The notes under the pieces are model-generated. The model saw only the letters and a program-made list of their open reading frames with translations. It was not told where the DNA came from and searched no databases. A DNA stretch of 64,000 nt, taken from Undaria pinnatifida (taxonomy: Eukaryota; Sar; Phaeophyceae; Laminariales; Alariaceae). This document shows positions 42,926 to 53,639 of this stretch, piece by piece. Where the stretch lies: positions 5,079,044 through 5,143,043 of the forward strand of contig JABAKD010000006.1 in assembly GCA_012845835.1 (NCBI GenBank), given 5' to 3'. A program made the translations under genes and the position numbers. How positions within the stretch are numbered: position 1 is the first letter of the stretch; every line of letters starts with the position of its first letter.

Positions 42926-44614
42926 CTATGTGAATTTCGCAGATCCTGTCTCGAGGCGTTCCCGCGGCTGTCCTTTTGCTGTCGTGAGCGTGTGAACCTC
43001 CTCCTGACGGTCTGTTCGTTGTTGGGCATGGCTTAAAAGTAGCTGGTGTGATCCCGGGTGTAGCGGGCATTGTCGATCCGTCGACCTTGGTTCAGTTGAT
43101 CGTCCGGTGGTCCCAGATGGCGATGATCCAGCGATTCCAATATTCCCATGTGATGCTGTTGGTTCAGCTGATGCTCCGGTGATCCAAGATGAAGTTGATC
43201 CAGTGATCCCGGATGAAGTTGCTTCGATGTGCGATGATGATCCAGATGACGTCGCTCCGAAGATCCCATTCGAAGATCCTTCGGAGATCCCAGCTCCGGT
43301 AATTCCGGTTCTAGTGATTCCAGGCGATGCTGATCCGTGAAGTGGATGGCATCTTAGTGTGTCGTTGGGGATTTTAATCACCCGGTTTTCCTTTTCCGAG
43401 ATCCGAAACGGGTCTCTCTCGGTGCAGGTGAACTCCACACAAGCGGTCGGTGGGTTTATCTCCGATGCTCCTGTTGCGTGCGTGCTGTCGAAGGTATCCT
43501 CGACTCTTGGATTGGGTCTTGTACTGGCGGTCTCGTGATGCGGTACATCCGGCGCAACCCCAGCCGTAGTAGAATGTGCGCCCCCGGGCGTAATAACAGG
43601 CGTATTTTTTGTCAAGGACACCCCAACTTCGTGTGGTAGTGCTCCAGCCCTTGATGACCATTCTCCAATCTCTGGTGATGATGACGCTTCTTCTTCTGAT
43701 GAGGATGCTCCAGCTCCCGTCGGTGATGCTTCGGCTGTTAACGATGTCCTTTCCTCTTCCAGAAGGTTGTTCTTGTAGTAACGTAGCATGACCTGGACTA
43801 GCGCGCAAAAGCGCTTTGTCTTAGTGACAGTGGCTTCCTCGGGCGTGATGTGCGGGATCTGCGTATGTTGGCGCTCAGTTTCCGTGACAGTAGCCTCTTC
43901 AGGCGTGCTGTTTCCGCCAGTCGGTATGCACCCCTTTTGGGTCGCATGATTGTGCTCATGCCGCGCGGGTACCCTCTTCCGTTGGGGCGTTGCCGTCATG
44001 GTGTGATCCATAGCTAAGCTGGAGTTGGTACAGAATTCTTGGGTCTCTTTGAAAGTCCAATCGTCTCGATTGGCGTCGTTGATTGCCTGTGCTGCAGGGA
44101 CTGCAGCAGGCGTTGATGACAATTCAGCCGTGCAGCCCAGGGTGCGAAGAAATACGTCGTAAGAGCACACACCCTTGCCCTCTGGGTGTTGGATGTGCGG
44201 ATGCGAGGTGTTGCTGTCGGAATGCAAGTGAGGGTTTCCCGTCTCGAGGATAGTGCTCACCCCTGATTGCATTGCTTTGATGGAGGAGAAGACGTTGCGT
44301 CCCAGTCCAGGTACAAACATGGCCGAGATGCATAAAGGAACACGCTTGCCAGTCTGGTCGATGATGTATCCCCAGATGGTGCCTGTTGCTGTTGCGAATA
44401 CCTTCTTGTTCCTGTTGGTCATGATGGTCTTCGGCTCCTTTAGCTTCTTGTAATCCCTCATGCTTTTCCGCAGTCTTGGAATCAGGTCCTCGTCTATCAA
44501 GTGGTCCGACGCGCCGCTGTCCACAATCATCGTGAACCTGTCGCTGCTGGGGTGAAAGCCCCAGTTGCCGGTACTATTGGGGTGTAAACCCCTGTCGACG
44601 CTACCAGCTAGCAT
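42926..44614 (-). CDS. Retropepsin-containing frame of the copia-like element, 562 codons
   Basis: The frame has the aspartic protease motif IVDSGASDHLID near residues 30-41 and a following PGLGRNVFSSIKAMQSGV segment typical of copia proteases. After about residue 150 there is no integrase. The rest is Ser/Thr/Gly-rich, with repeats of the type SSGITGxxSSG. Upstream of Met1 the same frame continues in sense (PSDDERPSLNLDDGFEEGFA), so the true pol frame began further up and Met1 is not a proven start. It is odd that 1.7 kb stays open in a decayed element. It may be a non-autonomous protease-bearing derivative. Confidence 0.7.
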   Translation of the reverse strand: MLAGSVDRGLHPNSTGNWGFHPSSDRFTMIVDSGASDHLIDEDLIPRLRKSMRDYKKLKEPKTIMTNRNKKVFATATGTIWGYIIDQTGKRVPLCISAMFVPGLGRNVFSSIKAMQSGVSTILETGNPHLHSDSNTSHPHIQHPEGKGVCSYDVFLRTLGCTAELSSTPAAVPAAQAINDANRDDWTFKETQEFCTNSSLAMDHTMTATPQRKRVPARHEHNHATQKGCIPTGGNSTPEEATVTETERQHTQIPHITPEEATVTKTKRFCALVQVMLRYYKNNLLEEERTSLTAEASPTGAGASSSEEEASSSPEIGEWSSRAGALPHEVGVSLTKNTPVITPGGAHSTTAGVAPDVPHHETASTRPNPRVEDTFDSTHATGASEINPPTACVEFTCTERDPFRISEKENRVIKIPNDTLRCHPLHGSASPGITRTGITGAGISEGSSNGIFGATSSGSSSHIEATSSGITGSTSSWITGASAEPTASHGNIGIAGSSPSGTTGRSTEPRSTDRQCPLHPGSHQLLLSHAQQRTDRQEEVHTLTTAKGQPRERLETGSAKFT

Positions 44615-44649
44615 CCCTGTAAACGCGAATCCCTCTTCGAAACCATCGT

Positions 44650-45303
44650 CTAAATTAAGAGACGGCCTTTCGTCGTCGCTGGGGCGTGTGCTCGCGTGTT
44701 GTACAGCAGAGGCAGTGTGAGCGCGTCCACTCTGCGGTGGGCGTGGCCCTTCTTGCTTGTAGCAATCCGTGTCGTCGTGCGAGGCAGGTTTGTGTACAGA
44801 ACACCACTTGTGTTCAGCTTAACGTTGGATGCTGCCTTGTCGTTTGAACATTTTTTGTTCTTCTGCTTGTTGTGGGGGCCAGTAGTCTTGTTGTCGTTGT
44901 CATCCTTCCTTTTCCAGCAGTTGCGGGCGTAGTGCCCTTTCCACAATTACTGAAGGTCGATGCCGCAGTCATGGCTACGCCACGACCAGCGATCCTGGTG
45001 TCGCGGTTGCGCGAAAGATCATCCGAGTAAAGATGGTGCATGGTGCTTTGCCATCTGATCAATGTCGAAAGTCGGGTCTCGGTACATCATCATCTTCATG
45101 TCCTTGTATTCCGCCGTGAATCCTTGAACACATATGTCCTTCAATCTGCGGCCGGAAATCGTCTCGCCCATCTTCTCGAGCTCAGAGCGCGCGAGCGTCT
45201 TTTCCATAAAGTAGGAGTCCGGATCTTCTCCTTGGTTCATGTTGGAGTTGACTAGCTTGTCCATGATCGCCCGGATCACTTCGTCAGTGACCTTGTTGTA
45301 TTT
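44650..45303 (-). pseudogene. Copia-like gag fragment, frameshifted
   Basis: The first part reads YNKVTDEVIRAIMDKLVNSN and LARSELEKMGETISGRRLKD, typical of copia gag helices. A frame change near 44950 splits the CCHC knuckle: one frame has FSNCGKG and the next KGHYARNCWKRK. The 5' end is missing. Confidence 0.7.
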
Positions 45304-45321
45304 TGAGACAAGCTCTTTCTA

Positions 45322-45920
45322 CAGGCTGGTTCACGTAAAAAAAAACAAATTCTCTCCCCGGTGAATGCCGCTCGCAATATCCAGTCAAAGAGTAAATATT
45401 TGGTATCATACAGACCCCCATGACCAATGGAAGAGGGTGACATTGCCATTTTTGTTCAACGGCCTCGGGTCGTCTCTAGGAGCAAACCCGTATCGACCAA
45501 TGCCAGGCCTTCATGTTCCACAACTTTCAGGCTTTTCCCAAGCGGAGGCGAGGAAAACAAATGGGCAGTATTTTGCACGAACCGGTTGGAGGTAGTCAAA
45601 GACATGTCTGTAGATTTTTTCGAGCCAAAAATCGAAAATCTGACCTCCCTGTGTCCAACATCAATCAGAATCTAGCGAAAAAACTGAATCCTACACTAAC
45701 ACCAAGTATTTTGAAGGCAATGACGCATCTTGCTCATGTTCACGCCGTTTGTGAGAGATAGACCCTGAAATTTTGCGCACGTGTCGTACATGCTCATCCC
45801 GAAGTCTGACGTCCGTTTTTTTTTTGCTTCGCCGAAAAAGTTTTATCTAAGGCGGGTATGAAGGCGTTGCCTTGCGGGATCCTTGTCGATATGATCCTAA
45901 GAAGGGACAGGTGTGTCTAT
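45322..45920. repeat. Inverted-repeat end, left partner
   Basis: This starts CTACAGGCTGGTTCACGT followed by an A/C run. The reverse complement of 50451-50400 starts identically and stays similar for about 50 bp. It interrupts copia gag. The extent to 45920 is a guess; nothing coding is seen. Confidence 0.5.
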
Positions 45921-46839
45921 CGCGAGACCACAGCTGACAGCAGTATAAAACCCAGGTAGGTAGTAGATTATCTTATTATTATCGAGCAAGCCGTGCTGAT
46001 TAGGTAAGGATACAAGAGTGATCGAGAGGGGGGGGGGTGGAGGCTTGGCTCTATCCAAGCTCCAAATACCGGCTCTCGTACTGGCAAGAGATCCAAAGCT
46101 TCATGATAAACGTCACTCCTGAGTGCAAGCTGCTAACTCCCTACGTCGGCCACTTCTACAAGGTCACGTGTGTGACTCATTGCATACTTGAAGTAGGAGT
46201 AAGGACCAACTCGCAACGCAGTCAATCACATCGAGTCCTAGTGTTCTTCTAAGAACCAAAACTACTCCTTATGCGAACGTGCAGCTACCTATTCGAAGCC
46301 AGTCAGCTCAGCGCGCGTAGCCTAAGGCAGGGTGCTACCATTGTTATGTTTCCTAGATGCTCCGCAGGTCCCGTGGTCCATTATACTATTGTGCGATGTA
46401 TATGGACGTGCCGATTCCTGGATCGCACGACAGTCTTCCTAAACACGCTGCTGATTCCAAATCACACAGCGGTTGAAATAACGGAAATCCGACCTTAATT
46501 AATCAACAAGGATGGACCGTTCATCTATTGCTCACTTATCCAAATGGCACAACAGATTAGCACACCATAACGTTAGCCCACCCTGAATAGTCGTTGATGC
46601 AGATCACACGACGATATGGCGATGGCTAACCAATACATCAGGAAATCGGGAAGTGGATCGAGTATACTGCTATTAAAAACAACGACAGCAAATGAGGTTA
46701 TAGACCAACCCACACCTCGCCATTGGGGCTAGGATGCCTCTGATAGGGGTTAATCCGTGGGCCCACTGCCACTAAAGTGCTGGGCAGAACGCACTGGTGC
46801 AAGGGAACGCAGAGAACGAAGGAAGGGGCTCCAGAAAAG
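45921..46839. other. Unassigned spacer
   Basis: No gene, tandem repeat or recognised mobile sequence is seen. Confidence 0.35.
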
Positions 46840-47270
46840 GTAGCACCCGAGCTGGGGAAGAGAAAAAACGTGCACTGCAGGATACCAGCCAGGGATTGAA
46901 TCTCTGTGCTTGGGACGCAATGGGCGTAGGTAATGCAGCACCAGGAAGGTAACAACCGAACTAAAAACAGACATGTACACTGCCGGATACCAGCCATCGA
47001 CTGAATCTTTGTGCTTGGGACGCAATGGGCGTGAGTAATGCAGCACCAAGAAGGTAACAAACGAACTAAAAACAGATATGTACACTGCCGGATACCAGCC
47101 ATCGACTGAATCTTTGTGCTTGGGACGCATGGGCGTGGGTAAAGGGGCACCAGAAAAGGTAACACCCGAACTGAAACGCACTGCAGGATATCAGCCATCG
47201 ACTGAATCTCTGTGATTGGGACGCATGTGCGTGGGAAAAAGGGACACTAGAAAGGGGGTGCCCAAAGCGA
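46840..47270. repeat. ~104-bp tandem repeat, four to five units
   Basis: The landmark GTGCTTGGGACGCA recurs near 46907, 47011, 47116 and 47211 (as GTGATTGGGACGCA). Units also share GGATACCAGCCATCGACTGA and CACCAGAAAAGGTAACA. The minus-strand frames merely translate the repeat. Confidence 0.85.
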
Positions 47271-47590
47271 GAGAATACACAAGCAAAGCAAATCAAGGAT
47301 AGTGAAAGGCCATACCGAATAAGGGAAACGACAAATTTCCAGCAGCCCTATGGGCCCCATAACCGAAACAACGAAGTTATAGTACACCCCGAAGGTGTCA
47401 TAACTCATTAGGAAGACAAAAACTCAAAACTAAACATATAACAATGAGCTATGGTTGACGCTAGTGTACCGCGATACTAAGGAGGGATAGAGGGGGCTTC
47501 GCGGGGGCCGTCAGCATTGCGTAGAACACCGCGTGCCAGCCCCCAGGCCCGATGACGCTGAAGGCACCAGGACCCGTGGACGGCGCTCAG
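47271..47590. other. Unassigned; downstream flank of the gypsy-like element
   Basis: No coding is seen. The element's 3' LTR would lie here if present, but no partner LTR is seen in the window. Confidence 0.35.
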
Positions 47591-49577
47591 TCAAGTGGTG
47601 TAAGATGAAGGCAATAGGTCGATCTTGATCGGTCCCGGGTCATCGAGGAAGCGGACGATATAGGAGTTGACGGAATAATTGTCGGTCGAGGTGCGATGGG
47701 CTACTTTTCCCAACCACCAGAGACCGTCGCGGGCTTTGTACCAGAGGTGTGCCCGCGCGGGGAGGGTCGTGGAGCTGAAGCGTTGAAGCAGGAGGGTGCG
47801 TGGGACGAGGCGGTACCCGGGAGCGAGAAATATTTAGCCCCGGGTTCGCGCTAGTTTGCGGTGAGCAGCCCCGATGCGCATCTGTCGGTATAAGAGGTTG
47901 GACTGGCGGTGTTGTGAGGGGGTGCCAGACCAATAGCGGAGGATGTGAAGCCGGTGGTGTTGTAGTTCTTGTTCGCGTTTCCATGAAGGGCTGAGCAGTC
48001 CGGACCAATGGGTCTCGTGCATGACCGCGAGAACGCCTCCCAGGCCGCAAATGAGTTGATGTCCCGATATCTGGTCGACCTCGAGCCGTTCCGGCGGTGG
48101 AGAGGCGTCGTCGAGGGTGGCGTGGAAGGGCAAAGACTTGGTGGAGAAGGAGTTGAGCACGTACTTGGTGAGGTCGGCCGGAAGGTACTTTGGTATGCCG
48201 TGGAATCTCGTCGGCGTTCCGGCATGGTTTGCAGCGGAGAACGGAGACGCGAGGTTTGGAGTCGCGTCCGGCCATGTCGGACGGGAGGTCGAAGTACAGG
48301 AGCTTGTCGTGAAGGGGCCGACCATCTGGGACGGCGGAGGCTGGTGCTGGATCCACGGCAAGAATCTTGAAGGGGCCGATCTAGTTGATGGATAGCTTAA
48401 TCGTGATAACGATTGCGTCGGTGCCTTTCCTGGCGCCTTGGCGAATGGTGGCGGGAGTGGTAGATCCACCCCCAACTGTTGACGGAGAATGGGGGTAATA
48501 TGCGGAGGGCGTCCATGAGGGGAGCGTTGCGGCGGTCGAGACGCGATACGTAGGTGGCGTGCAATTCCCCGACGGCGCGGTAGGCGCGTTGTTAGCGGGC
48601 GGTGGCGAGGTCGATATAGGCTACCTGGTCCCGGTTGAGGCTTTGATGTCCGCCGATGTTGGGGAGGTCAAATACGGTAAGGGGGAGGCGGGGGAGGCGG
48701 CCCATGTGCACCTCGTTGGGCGCAACTCCAGTGGATGCGCTGACGGAGTTGTTGTACGCGCTCTCGACGTGTAGTAGTTGAATATTCCTGTCAGTTTGTT
48801 TTTCGTCGTCGACCATGGCGAGCATAAGGGCCATGGTGTGGTTGACACGCTCGACACCGCCGTTGGTGCACGCGGGTGGTAGGAACTGGTGGCAAACTTA
48901 TTGGTGCCGAAGCGGTCGTAGAGGGTGAGGGAAATTTTGGAGCAAAACTGGGGTCCGTTGTCGGAAAGTAGAGTTACGGGGCGTCCACAGAGAGGGATAT
49001 ATCGGTCAACAAGGATGTCGGCCGTGCCGGAGGCGGTAAAATGGGCCTCTGTAGTGCGTACATGTCGGCGTGGCGGCTGAAACGGTCCATAAAAAGGAGG
49101 ATGTAGGCGTTGCCTCGAGGCGTCAAGGGGAGGGGGCCGAAGTCGTCCACGCTGACGAGGATGCCGGGACCGTTCGGTAACGGCAAGGAAAGGGTAGGCC
49201 AGCGAATCGTTTGGGTGCGAAATCTTCCGCGCCTGGCACTTGGGTCAGCGGCGGAGCTTCCAACGGATGGAAATGTCCATGCCGATCCACCAGTAGAAAC
49301 GCCTGAGCATGGTAAGCGTCCGAGAACCACCCAAGTGGCAAGAGCTGGTGGAGTGGCATGTGTGTAGGACCTATGGGCGCATCAACATTGGAACGTAGAC
49401 GCGGGGGAGTGGGTCAAAGGGCGGGGGTGGTGGATCGCGGGCATCGCACGTTATGTCCGTGTGTGGTCGGTGAACGAGAAGAACGGTGTTGTCGTCGGTG
49501 ATGTGTGGCTGGTCTTTTGCGGCGAGGGTTAGGACCTCCGCAAGAGGTGGGCGACGGGTCGAAGGGATGTAGTCCAA
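47591..49577 (-). pseudogene. Gypsy-type integrase and C-terminal domain, broken by stops and frameshifts
   Basis: In order on the minus strand: HTCHSTSSCHLGGSRT and WWIGMDISIRWKLRR (zinc finger, where the first Cys is replaced by a TGA stop before PKCQARK); SVDDFGPLPLTPRGNAYILL and MDRFSRHADMYAL (first catalytic Asp); TLLSDNGPQFCSKISL (second Asp); then MALMLAMVDDEKQTDRNIQL and NNSVSASTGVAPNEVHMGRL in another frame. The end has LWYKARDGLWWLGKVAHRT and YIVRFLDDPGPIKIDLLPSS, a small SH3-like tail, then a stop at 47591. At least three frames are needed, so it is dead. Confidence 0.8.
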
Positions 49578-49832
49578 GACGCGTGCTGCGATAGAGGTGC
49601 ACCACGTTTTTTTCTGAGGTTCCTCAATTTGGGAGCTTAAGACCTCACCCAAAAACTGATTTGGAGAAAACAAAACTGCTACCGGATGAAAAATCCCATG
49701 GCTTATAGGTGTACAAAGCACAGCGAAAATCATTGCAAAAATTGGCTTGTTTCGGACGATTTGGGGCTAAGGATCCCCGTCGTTCAGAAATGAAAATAGC
49801 CAAAAACTGCTACCTCTATCGTAGCGTGCGTC
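49578..49832. mobile_element. MITE with TGCTACGATAGAGGTG termini, copy 2
   Basis: It runs from GACGCGTGCTGCGATAGAGG to CCTCTATCGTAGCGTGCGTC. These ends are near-perfect inverted repeats. CCAA (with a following G) flanks both sides (49574-49578 and 49833-49837), a likely target duplication. The body matches 12389-12636. It is inserted in the gypsy-like remnant. No coding is seen. Confidence 0.85.
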
Positions 49833-50399
49833 CCAAGAGGTCGTCCTGTGGCGGCGAAGGTGAACCCAGGGAGAGGAACCGGAGGGTGGCGAAGCATGGG
49901 GGCTCGGCGCGTTGCTCGCGCGCCTAGTCGGTGTAAGTGTAGTGCTCGACGCAAAAATGGAAATGAAGGTCATCAATGGGCTCGACAATGGGTTCCGGTA
50001 GTCGAGGTGGTGCTCGCAGAGCAGAGGGGAGTGGCGGAGGAGGGGGCCTTGGATCGATGGTCTGCGATGATGAGGGGGGGTCCGGTTGGGGCGTATTTGG
50101 TGGGGTCGCGGTTGAAGTCGACGGGGTGCTGTGTGCACCGCGGCGTTGTGTGGTAGCAGGCCTTTGGGCGGCCGGCTTGGACCCAAGAGTAGATGGGCGC
50201 CGCTAGGGAGATGAAGGCCTTGAAGCGGCGGTACATACAGAGTAGCACACAATAACATCGGCCACATTTGCCAAAAAATCTTAACTGGCGAAAAATCAGT
50301 TGAAAAAAAATAACCTCGACAGGTGAGGTCTTGGCAATGGCACACACAAGATGTGTGCAAAATTTCATGGTCTGAACCGAAAAAACGGCGTGGACATTC

Positions 50400-50451
50400 G
50401 CCAGGGTATATACTTTTGTTTTTTACGTGAACCAGCCTGTAGAGAGTTGAC
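50400..50451. repeat. Inverted-repeat end, right partner
   Basis: TTTTTTACGTGAACCAGCCT ends at GTAG 50451. Its reverse complement equals the sequence starting at 45322. It abuts the ~160-bp minisatellite. Confidence 0.6.
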
Positions 50452-51750
50452 GACGAGTGTTTCTTCTGGAGGGTACGGATTTCGTCAATACCCTCTAAAG
50501 GGTCCTCTAGAGAATCAGAGCTGCTGACCCTCTGGATTTCGTCAATACCCACTAGAAGGGCCTCTAGAGGGTCATACCTGCTGACCCTCTAGAGGTTCAA
50601 CGTTTTTTTTTCTCAGAGGATACCTATCAATAACCCTCAAGAGAGTCTTTCTACGAATCTTCTAGAGTTCAAGATGTGTTTTTCCCTCTGGAGGGTTTGG
50701 GTTTCGTCGTTACCCTCTAGAGGTTGTTCGAGGTTCATCGCTTTTTTTTCTCTGAAGGGTATATTAATAAAAAACCCCAAGTCTTTCTACGAAATCCTGT
50801 GGAGAGTCAACGATGTGGTTTTCCTCTGGAGGGTTTGGGTTTCGTCCAAACCCTCTAGAGGGTCATATTTGCTGATCCTCTCGAGGTTTATCACTTTTTT
50901 TTTCGCCTGGAGGGTATATTAATCGAAAACCTCTAGAGCGTCTTTCTACGAAATCGTCTGTTAATAGAGAGTTGGCGTGTTTTTTCTCTCTCTGGGGTGT
51001 TTGGCTTTCGTCAATACCCTCGAGAGGCTCTAGAGGGTCATCTGTGTTAGCCCTCTAGAGGTTTATCGTGGTCTTCTCCCTCTGGAGGGTATATTAGTCG
51101 ACAACCCTCTAGAGGGTCTTTCTACGAAATTCTCTAGAGAGTTCACGATGTGTGTTTCCTCTGAAGGGTCTGGGGTTAGTCGATACCCTCTGGAGGGTTA
51201 TACTTGCTGATCCTCTCGAGGTTTATCGTTTTTTTTCCCCTCTGGAGAGTATACTACTCAAAAACACTCTAGAGGGCCTACCTACTAAATGCTCTAGAGA
51301 GTTTACGATTTGTTTTCCTCTGGAGGGTTTGGCTTTCACCAGTACCCTCTAGAGGGTCATATTTTGTTGACCCTCTAGACGTTCACCGTGTTTTTTCCCT
51401 TCCGGATGGTATGTTAACCGGAAACCCTGCAGAGTTTTTTATTTTATTTTATATTTATCCTCCGGCGGATGGGGAAAAATAAAGCTTTAGATCACCACAC
51501 TTCCACGTATTATCATACGCGTCGTGTGTCGATTTAACTCAGCTGCTTTCGCAGCCTGTAGAGGGTCTTTCTACGAAACCCTCTAAAGATTAGATGATGT
51601 TGTTTCCTCTGGAGGGTTTGGGGTTCGTCAAAACTCTCTAGAGGGTCATACCTGCTGACCCTCCAGAGGTTTATCGAGTTTTTTCCCTCTGGAGGGTATA
51701 CAAATCAAATTATATCTAGAGGGTCTCTACGAAATCCTCTGCTATAAGCC
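50452..51750. repeat. ~160-bp minisatellite built from CCCTCTAGAGGG palindromes, ~8 units
   Basis: Each unit has, in order, ACCCTCTAGAGGGTCATA, TGACCCTCTAGAGGTTTATC, a T run, CCCTCTGGAGGGTATATTAA, ACCCTCTAGAGGGTCTTTC, TACGAAATCCTCTAGAGAGT and TTTCCTCTGGAGGGTTTGGG. Several are perfect or near-perfect palindromes. A foreign block of about 115 bp interrupts the array at 51430-51545. Confidence 0.9.
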
Positions 51751-51814
51751 ATCGTCATGCGTTAACCGCGCCCAGCTCCGCCGTTACAGTGTTGGAGTGG
51801 TAGGGGGTATATTT

Positions 51815-51905
51815 AAAAGAAATGAAAAGAAACACTTCAGCTGTGAGATTGACCAAAAATGATTCTGATCAAAACACATCTTTTCAAGCTGGGTATTATG
51901 GGGGC
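51815..51905 (+). repeat. Dispersed repeat A, fragment
   Basis: AACACTTCAGCTGTGAGATTG and ACACATCTTTTCAAGCTGGG are kept. Confidence 0.6.
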
Positions 51906-52056
51906 TTTGCATGGCTTGACATGGCCTTGTCGGCGCCTAGGTGCTCGTAGATATGCAGGATGTCCTTCCTGCACCAGGTAGGGTGGTGGCGGATGGTGGG
52001 ATTATTGTAGGGGGTCTTGTGTTGGGCGAGTGTCGCAAAGAGTCCAGAGCGTTTAC

Positions 52057-52381
52057 CGAGAGCCGGTCGCCCCTGTGGTCTTAGCGGTTATAATCTCGAA
52101 CACTACCAAGGTTGCAGTCAGGGGTTCAAATTTCGCAGTGGGGAGTTTTATTTTCCAGAGACACCAACTGCCGAGAGCGCTTTACAGCGTGGGTAAGCAC
52201 AATTCGATGCGAGTCGACGAGGGAAGGAAGCCCGAAGGCTTCTTGTGATGAAAACGAAGGCGAGTACCGTAGTGGGGAGGGGCAGAAGAGCGTGCTTGGT
52301 GACGCCGGATCTGAGTTACGTCTAGGGAGGGAGAAGGAGGAAGAAAAAGTGCGAACGCAACAGGAAGGATGAAAAAAAAAA
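52057..52381 (+). mobile_element. tRNA-derived SINE, family 2, copy 2
   Basis: The head GAGCCGGTCGCCCCTGTGGTCTTAGCGGTTATAATCTCG has an A-box-like stretch, and AGTCAGGGGTTCAAATTTC is a good B box 50 bp on. The body has AGCGTGGGTAAGCACAATTC, GAGTCGACGAGGGAAGG, TGACGCCGGATCTGAGTTA and GGGAGGGAGAAGG. It ends GGATGAAAAAAAAAA (52367-52380). It matches 6163-6528. Confidence 0.8.
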
Positions 52382-53639
52382 CGAATATGCATACCCGAGA
52401 AGTATGTGGCCGTTAAACACAAGGATCATGGTTGGCAAAAAAAGGGCGAAAGGCTCGAACAGCTGTGGGCCGCGAAGCGATGGGGTAGGCGTCCTGACAT
52501 TTTTTCTTTGAATGGGCTGTGGGCAGAGGGAAATACGAAAAAATGGGTTGGGTAATTATTAATTATGAATTGGATTTTGTGAAAAAGCTCTTCTTTATAC
52601 GTAGCAGAATCCCATATAATATTCAAGACGAAACGGCTACTAGCCGTGTCTCGTAAGCACGCCGTGGCACCGGGACACAGCTCCTGCCACAGGACTTGGC
52701 GGACATGCCGGACGGTCCCTACCACACCGAAGCACTCTCCAAACAAGGCCCTGGGTTCCTGGACGGGTATCTACGTGCTCGGCGACAGCTGGCGAGCTGA
52801 TTGCCGATGGCAACTTGAAAAAAAAAACAAGCAGCATTAGACTAGGCACGTTGCCAAGAACTACTTGAATAGAGACCATACGAGCTAGGCTTTCAACAGC
52901 TCAGCTGAAATACCCTTCTCTCTCGTCAAACTGAGCCATGTACTGTGCGAGTGACCCAGCCGAGCCTCCGCAGGGCTCTCCGGACGGACGCAACAGGCGG
53001 CCTTTACTACATCCAAGCGCTCTCCCGGCCAGACCTCGAGCTTGCGAGACTCCGAAGTCGGGGCTGCAAAAACTGTGCACTCAGTTGCTCTGTGTCTTCT
53101 GTGATTTTTTTTCGTTTGTTCGTGGTCGCTGCGGTCTTGAGTCTTGTCCGAGTTTGGTCGCTGTGACATGATCGAATTGCTCAGCCGGCAGACTAGGACC
53201 AGAGACCCGAGGCCAAGCAACGAGCAGCAGAGACCCGAGAGACGCTACTACATGTCATTTCCCCCCCGAACCAACCCAGGACCCAGTCCCAATCTCACAA
53301 GCACTCGACGCCAATAATTGAGGCTTTTCGTATACCAGGTATGTAGTCTATGTATCACAGCATTTATGAACGGTAACACTGTTCCGTTTCTTATTATATG
53401 ACTCCCTCCGTAACGGCCTCCAAATTGCGTTGCCTAGGATTAGCGCCGTCTTTCTTACCCAATTTCTTACGTTTTCCGAAATTTCTTTCTCGGCAGGATA
53501 TTTTACCGGCCCCAATTCTTTACGCAAAACGCGAAAAAAACTGGGAAAAGGTAAAACATGGCTGGCGTGGCCATGGAGAGTAAAGGGTTTGCCCGGCCAC
53601 GCAGAAAGTCTTCGGCGATTCGAATCGGAGAACACACAA
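52382..53639. other. No confident gene
   Basis: Two short stretches read alike, near 52700 (GPYHTEALS) and 53005 (GGLYYIQALS), which hints at an old duplicated coding fragment. No family is recognised and no intact frame is seen. Confidence 0.3.

Larger units (their letters stand above)
42714..45321 (-). mobile_element. Ty1/copia-like retrotransposon remnant (gag and protease)
   Basis: Reading leftwards on the minus strand are a gag stretch (45303-44946), a broken zinc-knuckle region, and a long frame with a retropepsin (44614-42926). No integrase, reverse transcriptase or LTRs are recognised. The gag end is cut at about 45321 by a sequence beginning CTACAGGCTGGTTCACGT. Confidence 0.8.
47591..50230 (-). 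mobile_element. Ty3/gypsy-like retrotransposon remnant, with a MITE inserted
   Basis: The minus strand carries, from about 49400 down to 47591, a decayed integrase (zinc finger, D, D and E motifs) and a C-terminal domain ending near YIVRFLDDPGPIKIDLLPSS. A MITE lies at 49578-49832. Between 49833 and 50230 the sequence is in keeping with retroelement polyprotein (YRRFKAFISLAAPIYSW), but I could not identify a reverse transcriptase active site. Confidence 0.75.

Noticed and set aside
46698-47198. 166-codon minus-strand frame with internal protein repeats
   Set aside because: It is a translation of a 104-bp tandem repeat; overlapping frames are equally open.
47640-48356. 238-codon minus-strand frame as an independent gene
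   Set aside because: It is an out-of-frame reading of the gypsy polyprotein C-terminal region; the sensible residues are in the neighbouring frames.
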